Below, piece after piece: positions 54,490 through 64,000 of a stretch of DNA of 64,000 nucleotides (its first letter is position 1; each line of letters opens with the position of its first letter). Origin of the DNA: Xanthostigma xanthostigma (lineage: Eukaryota; Arthropoda; Insecta; Raphidioptera; Raphidiidae); assembly GCA_963575645.1 (NCBI GenBank), contig OY754465.1, forward strand, positions 38,900,401 through 38,964,400, in the 5' to 3' direction. The position numbers and the translations under genes are program-made. The notes below the pieces were generated by a model that was given only the letters and a program-made list of their open reading frames with translations, was not told where the DNA came from and did no database searches.

Positions 54490-55237
54490 AATCTCATTCC
54501 TCAGTTTTATTTATTATGGAAATATAAATGTTTTTTAGTGTATTTGCCACGATAACTCTCAACAGACTTAATCGATTTAAACGAAATTTGGTCCACATGT
54601 TGGAATTCATCATCTCAAGAAACCTATTTAAAATGGGCCCGATAGGGCCATTTTAAGGGGAGTGTTTAGGGGTTTAAAAATGTTTTTGGGCCCAAAAATA
54701 CCGAAAAAATTCTTAGAATCGTTTCAAATTTGAAATTTAACCCTTTAGTAATTATTGAAATGTGCTGCTAAAATTTTAATAAAACCGGCCCGACAGGACC
54801 GGATTAACAAATTTTAAGAAAACGCAAGTTTACTTGTATGGATTTACATACTGAAGGTTGTGTATAATTTGGTACAGATGTTGAATTGGTATGTAGTAAG
54901 TAAAAAAATGTTGTTTTGAGGGGTGTATTAAGGGGTAATTTTTTTAATTTTGTCCAAAAACAAGGTTAAGTTCATACAATAGAGTCACACTGCTTATAAA
55001 AGAAAATACACTATATTGTCGGCAGGGTTTCACACTGCGATCCGAGTTTTTTGTTTCACACAATTGCATGGCAGTCCACATAAGACGCCTGCCTATAAAA
55101 TTTCATCCGAATATACGGAAAGATGGCAGAGCTATAAGGCTGTGACATACGGACAGACAGATAGGCAGACGGACAAACATGACAAAATTATAAGGTTTCC
55201 GTTTTTTTGCCGTTTGGCTACGGAACCCTAAAAATGA
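54490..55237 (+). repeat. retroposon copy ending ctacggaaccctaaaaa
   Basis: The block includes acctatttaaaatgggcccg, ggcccaaaaataccgaaaaa, a cggcccgacaggaccgg string, and further on gacagacagataggcagacg, then ccgtttttttgccgtttggc then tacggaaccctaaaaa. The last string is the reverse of the gttccgta start and is a hallmark of a repeat very common in Lepidoptera. An inverted relative of its first half lies at 63636-63960. Confidence 0.6.
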
Positions 55238-55611
55238 ATTTAATAAAAGAAACAAATTTGAATAATAGGATAAACAAAGTGAGCTTGTTTTTCTTGCAGC
55301 AGGCTAGAAGTGTTCGCTGTTGATTTCCTCCGAGACTCTTCCGTTAAAGTAAGATTACCTATAGTGAAAAAGTCACTACATTGGAGCGAATTGCTTTGTC
55401 AACTATGTACGTACACAAATACACATTTTGTTCGCTGCTTTCTTTAATATACTGAAATCGAAAAATGTTCTTTACAGTCGCAAGTTCAACTACTTCTTAA
55501 AATATTCTCAAAAGAGACACCGACAAATTATTTTGTTTTACTATAAAACAATCAATGTAATAAAATAATTGCATAATAAATATTCGTTTAACGAGTGAAT
55601 TCTCAAAATAT
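55238..55611. other. unassigned DNA
   Basis: Nothing is recognised. Confidence 0.4.
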
Positions 55612-55953
55612 AAGCAGCGTCCTGACTATGCCGATTGGAAAAGCTGCAGTAGTGTGGACGTGACTGTTCGTTATCAGGCCGAATACGTTGCCGATCGTAA
55701 CCCACGTGCTGTCGGTCTACATCAAAGGAAGTCGAACCGATTTGCCTAGTTAGGACGCGTTTCGGCTCAATCTCAGTCGGCACTTGGTGTTTGTAGTACG
55801 CAAAATAACATCTTCTTCACTACTCGTCTCGTCGAAACCGAATACGGAATGCAACTGAAAAAAAATGTATGTGGACGTATACCGACTTCGAAGTGGCCAT
55901 TCGGCTTTTTCACTTTGTATGTATTGCCGTTCGGCATAGTCAGAACGCAGCTT
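55612..55953. mobile_element. 342-bp MITE with AAGCAGCGTCCTGACTATG ends
   Basis: Left aagcagcgtcctgactatgc then cga, and right tcggcatagtcagaacgcag then ctt, pair over about 23 bp with two mismatches. The interior is GC-richer than the flanks, with several internal gccga and cgttcggc strings. Short minus-strand frames here follow from the composition. There is no transposase; the superfamily is unassigned. Confidence 0.6.
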
Positions 55954-57627
55954 TAACAGAAAACTGTAACGGGAGGTTTTTCTGTAAATCATTTTAAAGA
56001 ATAATTTTTAGACATTTGTCGTATATAGTCTAATGGCCGATTTCTTCACACCACCTGATATTTGTCTTCCAGTCTCTAGATACATATGTCTGGCAAATAA
56101 TTTCTTTGTTTTCTTCATTGAGACCTCTAATTACGTATTTGAAGGCCAAGTATTTGTGAGACATCTATAGATTTCTAGTGTGTTTCTAGTAACTTTTGAA
56201 TTCAACGTTACCAGAGCAGACAAAAAAGTAAAACTAGAACAAAGAGAACAAAGTAAACCTAACCTAAAATATTTAAAGTTTTCTGTTTCATCTTTGTCGG
56301 AAAACACGTTATCAATATGAGTACAATTACACGCATTTATTTTACTTTTGAGGTTATACAAACAGCGTTGGAGAAGTAGTCAGTATTGAAGTCATGCGCA
56401 GAGAACATTTAAATAAATATCTACTAGATATCCAGCAATTAGGCACAATTTGGTTGTTAATATCTCGTTTTACAGACGGTGAAAAAATATCATTTTTTTA
56501 AATTAAATATAAGACACTTTTATTAACCTTATACGTCAATTTCATTATTCCTAAGAAAAGCCGTTTCAAGTTAAAAAAATGTATCCGTATATATCGTTTT
56601 TATAAATTTCAATAAACAATAAAGTAACCATAACTAATTATAAATTGACTATTCAACGAACAAGGCGCGACGTGATTTGTCTGCAGTCTACATACAAGCA
56701 AAAGAAAGGTAGCATGTACAGTGTACATGGCACGTATGTATCAAACTAATATATAAACTACTAAATTTATATAAACTTAATAATAGTAACAGGATACAAA
56801 TCTGCATAGACAAAGAGAGGCATAATGTGTTATGCAGCTATCAGATTTTTGACGTCATTCACGAAATTGACGGACTCTGAACCGTTCACATATCAGCGCA
56901 GTTTTAGCAATTTAATATGTAATAATATGATATTGTAAGGAAATTATTTTTTTTTAAATAATGTTTTATTAAAAAACCTATTTCAAATACCCAATTTTCA
57001 GTCTGTTTCCCGTATCTGTCGAGCGTACATAATCAATAATCTCGTTCTCTATTTTTCATATCCATGATCTCCCCGTATAGTCACAATCCTTGACGAATAA
57101 TCGAGGTGCCACTATATACTTATTATTTCTGATTCTAAATACGTTCATAATGTACCTAAGCGATAGTGTAGACTGCAGACTGAAGGTGGTAACCGAACAC
57201 TTCACAAGTAACAGTGTTCTAACCTTTACATTATGTGGTTTTGCGTATTTGTTCAGTTTCCTTGTTTACAAGGTCTCTGCGCTAAACTACAAAGCCGTAC
57301 TGACAAAGTTAGTGCCAACTTAACTACTTACTACCGGGTTTAAATGTGTTACTTTTAGGCTATTCAAAACCGCTAAATACGCTACAAATACCACTTTCCT
57401 TATGCACAGTGCACACGCTTTGTAATATTCTTGAAATCTTATTTTAATGGCAATTTTCTTATATGGAAGATTTTTACAGAGGCATGTTCCGGTATTGCAG
57501 GTTTATTTTTATTCTCCCATGGACGGAGTAGTGACGTAACAATTATTCGCATTCGCGAATATTCGTAGACTTTTTGACATTCGCAATTCTTGCGAATATT
57601 AATAACAGAAAAAGTAATATTTTCTTT
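55954..57627. other. unassigned DNA, 1.7 kb
   Basis: Frames of 76-78 codons (56131-56361 minus, 57090-57323 plus) show hydrophobic stretches only and no family features, and no exon context was found. Confidence 0.4.
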
Positions 57628-57876
57628 TTGACGTGATAACGTCTTATAAATTGATGAAACACCGGCTGCACGCACGAAAAAGTGTCACGTTCCGCCTGAG
57701 CCTGAGCGTGCAAGCGAGAGCGCGGTATAAGCGATAGAGAGGCACAATCGGCCCAAGCGTCGGCTTGTACGCATTTCTCTCTCTTCTCGCGTGACGTCAG
57801 AGAGTTCATCAATGTTTCTTTATGACGTTATCACGTAAAACTATCGTCCGTAAACCGACTTTGCAGACAACCAATT
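57628..57876 (+). mobile_element. GACGTGATAACGTC MITE, longest copy
   Basis: It starts ttgacgtgataacgtcttat, has aaagtgtcacgttccgcctg, gcgagagcgcggtataagcg and atagagaggcacaatcggcc, then an inverted gttatcacg end and ccgtaaaccgactttgcaga then caaccaatt. The GC-rich middle is deleted in the 35728 copy. Similar elements are frequent in lepidopteran genomes. It is non-coding. Confidence 0.75.
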
Positions 57877-58163
57877 TTTTTAAAACGTGAAAGTAATATT
57901 AAATAAGACAAAAAAAAATAATTTTCTTACTTCTTTTTTCGAAAATAATAAGTTTTTTGCTATTAGTGGAGTGGATTGGGAAAAAAAAGCCTTGAATCTG
58001 ATGTGTCTCGAATTAAAAAATGTTTCCTACAAAAACTAGAAAGTCGAGCTCCCCCGACATTTTGGTATAGTTTGTGACCGCATGTCGGAGAGGGCGGCGG
58101 GGGATATACCGCTTTAAAGTTCCGTAAAACCCGTCTTTGCACCATAACTCGGCCATTATGATT

Positions 58164-58297
58164 AAAAAAATTTCTGTCAACTCAACTGCCGGTGGGCGAA
58201 ATAAAGTATTGTTACATAAACAGTAATTTTGAAGAGAGAGACAGTTTATGTAACAATACTTTATTTTGCCTACCAGCACTTGACAGAATTTTTTTTC
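58164..58297. repeat. 134-bp hairpin
   Basis: Arm aaaaaaatttctgtcaactc ... aaataaagtattgttacata (58164-58222) pairs with 58240-58297 (tttatgtaacaatactttat ... tgacagaattttttt), with a few mismatches in the cggtgggcg part; the loop is about 20 bp. Probably a MITE or hairpin element. Confidence 0.7.
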
Positions 58298-60556
58298 ACT
58301 TGTAACATAAAAGTAGATAAAAAAACGAAAAAAATGGCGTCTGGTTCAGGTCAATACGTCAATTAGAAACACAGTTTAATGTGAATTCTAAAAAATTTTA
58401 CACTGTAACATAACGTTTTAGCCATTTCTTTCAGTTTTTCGTAAATTTTGGGATAATCGTACCAGGGGTATCGTTACAACACATGAATAGTCTCTTGATT
58501 TCAGTGTATATGATATATGAATAAATAAACGTATTGGCACAGGCCTACTCCTATGTAATAAGCGTGTTTGGTATTGCACTCCAGTGCGAAAAGTGTTGAC
58601 AAAATCACTATGTGCAACATCAAAATCATGATATCTAGCGCCATTGACCGGCGAACCCACTGCCTCTTTTATACATTATGTCAAATGAGACAACTGGTAA
58701 AAAGTGAATTAAAATGAAAATTAATGTGCAACATCACCGTTTCAAGCCAAATGTGCAAAAAGAAAAGTTAAATTTTATAAAAACTGTGATCAAATAGTTT
58801 AATAATATTAGTATTCAGTATGTACGAGTATATTGTACTATATAATATATTAAATTATTGTTATATTTTATTCTATTTTTACCTTTGATTTTATATCCGT
58901 GCATGTACCGTAAAAATACCAGATTTCACCGCTAAGCGCGCACGGTCGTTCAGCGCCTCTCTTCCAAGCAACTGCACATAGCGAATACCTAACGTACACT
59001 TTTCAGTGTAAACTACAGTGAGTTACAAACCGACACTACACTAATTATGAAAGTTAGTTTGAGTTGTATCGAACCGTTTGCATAAAATTTATTTTTTAAG
59101 GTTATTTTTTTATCTAATTATTATTCATGACTCATGTAATGCAAACTTCAGATAGGTATACTCTTTTTACATGCACCTTTAGACTAGATTAGATGCTGAA
59201 ATATTTATCACTCATATATCAGTGTTATCTTTACTGTACCTAATATGAAAAAGTCGATCGTATTTTCTTTTTTTTCATTTCATTCCATTTCCCTTGTCAC
59301 GTCAAACATTTACTTTCCCTGCAGTTCATTTGATTTTCAGCGTACCTTGAAAAAATCATAGACGTTCGTGCTTTCTCGTTCGTACACTTCGTTCACATAT
59401 TCAACCATAAATAAATTAAATAGTCACGGCACTAACACGCAATGTTGCCTGACGTATTATTTTTTATAACAGTTCAATTGTTCTTAATAAATAGTTCTTA
59501 CATTGTTAAATCCTGTAATAACTGTACAGACACTCCTTATCTCGTGATCATTGCGTATCATGGCAAGATATGTCAAGGCATATAAAAGCATGCACAAACT
59601 TGCCACGCACACTTTTCAGTCTTACAGAAAAAATCGCTCCCTACACAGAGGGTTACATATTTGCAACTCACGCGAGTTTCTGAGACGCGTAACTCAAAAC
59701 CAACTGGACTTTCCTCACTTAAATAAATCCAGCGAATTGGTCGAAAGGACCATTCCAACATTAATAAATATTGACATCTGACATATTTTTATAAGAAAGA
59801 AAAGAAAATTTCTGTTAACGAATGCGATGATGCGAATAACGGCTAATTCAGTCGTTTATAACAAATTTTAAAATAGAAGACTTTTTTATATGTGTTACCT
59901 ATCTTCAGCATTTGTGAACCGATTTTGATTATTTTTTTTCTATCTGATAGGGCACACATTCAGGGTGATCTCATGTAAATTTTACTTAAATCAGTTCAAC
60001 AGTTTTTTTCTAGTATAGTAATAAAATATCAAAAGGAAGGTAGGAAATAACGTATTGCAAAGTCATAATAAAGAATAAAATAAAAAACTTTTTAAAAAAT
60101 GTATCCTCCTTCAAAAGCAGACATTAAAAAATGAAAAATAATAAAATTTTGAGGTCGGTATCAATTTAAAGAAAGTATCTACATAAGAAGTAAAATATGT
60201 GTTTGTGAAGACTACACATCTGCCAAGTGTCAAATCGTTTCAAAATGCCTATTCTGCAGAAATGAGGTCATCCCACGTATCAGAAATTGATAGTTTTGGA
60301 CAGTGCATATTATTCCTCCTCAAGCATAAACAAATAATGTAAACCAACATTTTAGTTCTTATATTCTTCTTCCTAAGTGCAAAGAAGAATTAAATATATT
60401 AATTTTAAACGCTGAGCATAAACCATCACTGAGTCCTGCAAAGGCACATTTATAAATAGACGTATTATGACTTTACCGTGCATTTATATTTATTACTGTC
60501 TATTAGAAGTCCGTATAAACTTAATCTATAATCAGCAAATCAATAGCTCCCATTAG
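58298..60556. other. unassigned DNA with an R1 end fragment
   Basis: An accattccaacattaataaat string at about 59751, followed by ttgacatctgacat and tgcgaataacggctaat, looks like the reverse end of an R1 copy (compare 40442-40530). The rest has no recognisable gene. Confidence 0.4.
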
Positions 60557-60700
60557 TATAACACGCGTATAAAAAATAATTTAGATGTCCCAAGGGTTTA
60601 TATTAATATTTTCAAATTCAACCCTGGAGCAACTTTATTTAACAAACTTCCTGATAATTATCGCACTATTACCTCGAGTTCTTTCAGGAAAAAAAATTAA
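60557..60700 (+). pseudogene. LINE (CR1/Jockey-type) ORF2 extreme C-terminus
   Basis: The frame reads YNTRIKNNLDVPRVYINIFK, then FNPGATLFNKLPDNYRTITS, ending SFRKKN and a TAA at 60698-60700. 'TRxKNxLxVPRxxxxxxKFxxxxxxxxLFNxLPxxxR...SFKKxLK' is the typical end of non-LTR ORF2 proteins that close with a 'LFNxLP' motif. The usual few residues after KK are lost through a frameshift or early stop (gaattaaggattaacttctt continues with homologous-looking sequence). It is 5'-truncated and dead. Confidence 0.75.
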
Positions 60701-60835
60701 GGATTAACTTCTTTCAAATGGATTCTATTCTACCTGCAACGAATTTATTAACTTTAAATTTTAATTTACTTGTACTGACATGTCAGATGAATTTTGAAAT
60801 TTCCAATTGACAATAAAAATCTATTCTATTCTGTT
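60701..60835 (+). repeat. LINE 3' untranslated region and short-repeat tail
   Basis: Sequence after the relic includes ttgtactgacatgtcagatg and aattgacaataaaaatctat, and ends tctattctattctgttc. A run of short A/T-rich repeats is the usual 3' end of CR1/Jockey-like copies. Confidence 0.55.
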
Positions 60836-62883
60836 CAATATGATGACGTATAAGATTAGTCACACTTCTTTCTCTATACAAAGATATATTTATAATATAT
60901 ATTTGTATCCAACTATGTAATTCTTTATACATACTTATGCCTATGTAATCATTTTCACAAAAATGTTCGTTATGTTTGTTGCTATAGTAACGTTATATGT
61001 ATATCTAAATAGCAGAGTGTTTGCTTTTTGCCACTTTATAACGTTTTTCATAAGACAAGCTTTTATCGAGATTCCATCAAAACGTATAGAGCCGAAGCTT
61101 GAATAGTCCCATTTACCCCAATGAAGAAAGATATGACATTTATGTATATATCACGTATATATAATATCTTATACAAGCATAGTATTATTATTGTGTGCGT
61201 AGGGCAAGGTCTGTCGATACAAACAAAATATCCATTTGCTACAGTCTTAAAGCAGTTAACCACCTGTGTCGCCCTACAAAATGTGATTCGCTGAACAGTA
61301 GATATTATAGATAAAGAGCGACCAAGTGCAAGTCGAACTTTTTTTTCTGATCATTTTTTTCGTGATATAGTGGGAGGATAACAATTAAAAAAAAGATACT
61401 TTGTTGTGACGAATTTATATATTATATGTTGGAATTTTGTGAGCAGAATAGCAACAATTAAACTGTAATTTCTGCAAATTACAAAACACAACTTTTTGCA
61501 GTTTTTAATTTTTTTTTTAAATATGGTCAATGAAATATTTTTTTAAATATTATTTTTTTCTGTATGAATCGCTAGCTATTACTGGACACTTCACTCGATT
61601 GGGTTTTTTTCAGAATTCGTTTGACCCCCTAATATTATCAATAATTACTCGAATTATTTTTCCGTAATATCTAAACTGCATGATTGGATCATATGAAGCT
61701 TTACCTGTGCCAAATTTTAAATTTTCAGCTTGCACTGTTTGGCTTTAGGAGCTTGTGAAAGATGAAAACCAGAGTGAGACCATAAGTATCCCGGTTTTCC
61801 AATTTTGGTACGTAACACTAAACATAAAGATGAAGTTATAAAAAAGTTATTCATAACAACAAAAAATATTAATATAGATTTTTTGTTGTATGAAGGAGAA
61901 AATTCGATAAAATAGGCTAAACAATGAAGTTTAATAAAGTGTGTAAGTTGAGTAGCTTGTCAATAACAATTTTAATATTAGTTCATAATGCTGGATTACA
62001 GAAAACACTGTCAAAAAATCTAGTTCGACGATGATCCTCAATTTTTAATTGTCTATACATACAAATATTAAAAGCACTGTGGTTGAAACAAAAATAAAAA
62101 AAATAAAGAATAGTAGTACCACAACAGTTTTATTAGCGGATGTACATTTCGGGAGCTATGCTCTTATCTTCGGCAAACACTAAACTCTATACATATTTCT
62201 TCATAAGAACAGCATTGTAAAATTTCAAAACGATCGCGATCCTGCGAAAAGAATAACTATTCCTTGCAACAATGTATAAAGATTTTATACTTCATTTTTT
62301 ACAGTTTCCATTTTGAAACAACACTTTTCTACGCATTTTGATAGAAATTTTGCTTGAAAAGCTATATTTTTCTATCTATTTTGTTTTTCAAGGAGTACTG
62401 AGTACTACCTAATGTTCTATGTAATAAAATGTTAGACTGTTCATGCATTTAATAAACAAATTTTTAGGTCATTGTCAAATCAAATTTTCTGACAATGCGT
62501 TTTGCAACCCTGCATAAATATGTAAAACATAGTTTACTTCTATTAACCCAAGTTTAAATGAATAATGAAAAGTAATGGAAAAACAATTAGATAATACTGT
62601 TATCACTATAGCACGCAGTTAAAATTTCAAACAATTAAACGATTACTATTGCGTAATATGAAAATTCACGCTGAGGCAATCTAAACGTCAATATTTTACA
62701 CGGGTAGAAAATATATCGACCAGGCATAGGTAGGTGTTATGATTGCTCAATGTTTAGCTTTTACCTGTCATAAAACGTGAACAATTCTGCTGTGACACTG
62801 TATCAATTAATAAAAATTAATGGGTTTCTACAAATGTAAATACAATACATGCTTATCGTTGTATATTCGTATAGACTATAGAG
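60836..62883. other. unassigned DNA, 2.0 kb
   Basis: No gene is recognised. Long A and T runs are frequent. Confidence 0.4.
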
Positions 62884-62977
62884 CAGGGGCGGGCAAATCT
62901 TTTGATCGACGGGCCACATAGCTGATGAAAATTTGACCGCGGGCCGGATTGCTGACGAAAATTTCACTGCGGGCCAA
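62884..62977 (+). mobile_element. hAT-like terminal fragment
   Basis: It begins caggggcgggcaaatctttt then gatcgacgggccacatagct, with two further gggcc(g/a) repeats. 'CAGGGGCGGGCAAA...GGGCCACAT' is the usual start of a large group of hAT elements. The other end is not visible; the fragment is joined directly to the module at 62978. Confidence 0.55.
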
Positions 62978-63142
62978 AAAGGACCCCGCACGGAACATAT
63001 GGGAATCGGGCCTCGGTTAAAATCTTCCATACTCGGGGATATTATCCAAAAATCGACGCTGATCAAAAGTCTCCATGGGCACGAAGTCCGGAAATGCGAT
63101 CCCGGGGAGTTATTATTATTTTGATTGCAATAAAAGTATACT
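62978..63142 (+). repeat. conserved-frame module, copy 3
   Basis: Same start aaaggaccccgcacggaaca and same frame (KGPRTEHMGIGPRLKSS to KCDPGELLLF, TGA) as copy 1 at 27419, followed by the AATAAA. Only a few base differences are seen (for example cgggcc for cggccc). The sequence left of the shared breakpoint is hAT-like here and unrelated in copies 1 and 2, so the breakpoint marks the module's edge. Confidence 0.65.
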
Positions 63143-63635
63143 TTAACGTAGTGTGATTTCAATGTTTAAAAGAAGCCACACCGTTAACAATACCAGTGAA
63201 ACTGGTTAGATCTTTAATGGAGATTTATACCCAATAATTCCCTATAATAGGTTTAAGAAAAGAAAGAGCAGAGATGCAGTGTAATAAAACAATGTATTTT
63301 AAACAACAAAAAAAAACACAAAACAATTAATGTTGATAATAATTAACAAATTAGAATTTGACAAAAAAGAAATAAGAATTCACAGGAAAAAAAAGGCTTG
63401 TAAAAATTGTGAACAACGGACGACAGATCTCTCTTCTGTACAACAGCTCATGGCCGGTATTTATAGACGAATCGATGTCCGTGTTGTCCAATTATGCAAT
63501 TTAAATAAATTATATTTTGATCTCTGTCAGATCACAGCTAGTAACACTGGTTGCGGTCTGACAGGATATTTATGAAAAAGAAAAAAATGATAAATTTAGA
63601 AATACATAAATTTATAAATGTTTATTATAAAAAAA
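63143..63635. other. unassigned DNA
   Basis: An 81-codon frame at about 63330-63575 is lysine-rich at its start and has no known motif. Confidence 0.4.
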
Positions 63636-63960
63636 GGTAATCGCTGCAGTCCGGTCCTGTCGGGTATATTTTAATGAAATTTTGGCGGCACATTTTTATC
63701 TGTAATAGTGGGTTAAATTTCAGTTTTGAAACAATTCAGAAATAGTTTTTGGTATTTTTGGGTTAAAAAATTTTTTCAACCTCTAAAAACCACCCTTAAA
63801 GTAGCCCGATTGGCCCCATTTTAAATAGGCTTCGTACGGTGATAACATGTGGAACAAACTTGTGTTTTTTTTTACTCTCCGGTTAAAGAAAACTCTTTAT
63901 AATGCAATAAATACCCGGTCCCTTCAATTTCACTATATCGAGTTTACACTATACATAATT
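63636..63960 (-). repeat. inverted relative of the 54490 retroposon
   Basis: On the minus strand it reads gcctatttaaaatggggcca ... aacccaaaaataccaaaaac ... tacccgacaggaccgg, in the same order as 54616-54800. The two copies are about 9 kb apart in opposite orientation. The gacagacag and ctacggaaccct end is not present in this copy. Confidence 0.6.
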
Positions 63961-64000
63961 TTAAATTGCAGATCAAATGCTGTTTCACAAATCGAACAAA

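Noticed and set aside
55541..55992. Two 80-codon minus-strand frames
   Set aside because: They cover a MITE with inverted ends and its flanks; composition explains the open frames.

Overview
The window looks like AT-rich, non-coding arthropod nuclear DNA, most likely from an insect. Reading frames are short everywhere except one 1319-codon frame, and dispersed repeats dominate. Several repeat ends are of a kind I associate with Lepidoptera: the 'gttccgta...cgggaccctatta' family, the '...cgagtccgactcacacttgaccggtttt' tail and '...gacgaagtcgcggg...' ends. They are not decisive, because such elements also occur in other arthropods. I see no bacterial features, no operons and no complete host gene. 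The only host-gene candidate is one possible 3'-terminal exon at 8813-9041.

Layout. 1-9 kb: degenerate interspersed repeats, namely a family I call R1 (ends in accattcc), RTE-like LINE 3' ends, and the gttccgta family. 8.8-10.4 kb: the candidate exon, a tRNA-Ile-like sequence with intact Pol III boxes, an AT-rich palindromic element and a decayed LINE ORF2 end. 13.2-14 kb: a 716-bp palindromic element with CCGGGTGTCCC ends. 15.4-18 kb: a gttccgta-family copy, a tandem degenerate repeat, and a 412-bp tRNA-derived SINE on the minus strand with a perfect 19-bp target-site duplication. 19.4-23.5 kb: two large inverted-repeat elements. The first holds a 3 x 165 bp tandem array and inner palindromes. 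The second has terminal arrays of a 14-15 bp CCAAAACGG unit and a possible 10-bp target duplication. 25.8-28.7 kb: a hAT-type MITE with an 8-bp duplication, a GGGGCCCTG-ended MITE, two inverted copies of a module with a conserved short frame, and two near-perfect hairpins. 31.0-31.7 kb: a non-autonomous PIF/Harbinger-like element with a transposase N-terminal relic. 35-45 kb: R1 copies with nested MITEs and gttccgta elements, a tRNA-headed segment, a foldback pair at 42.5-42.9 kb and a minisatellite expansion at 44.2-44.8 kb.

47.1-52.6 kb is the clearest part. An intact, apparently young Ty3/gypsy-type LTR retrotransposon has identical 166-bp LTRs, a 5-bp duplication ATAAT and one uninterrupted gag-pol frame. 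It sits inside one arm of a long palindromic DNA element, and the other arm preserves the empty target sequence. 53-64 kb: two LINE ORF2 3' relics, further MITEs and hairpins, a hAT-like end, a third copy of the conserved-frame module, and an inverted pair of another repeat family.

No set of genes works together as a pathway here. The interest lies in nested transposition history, long fold-back structures that could yield double-stranded RNA, and a few repeat modules I cannot name.
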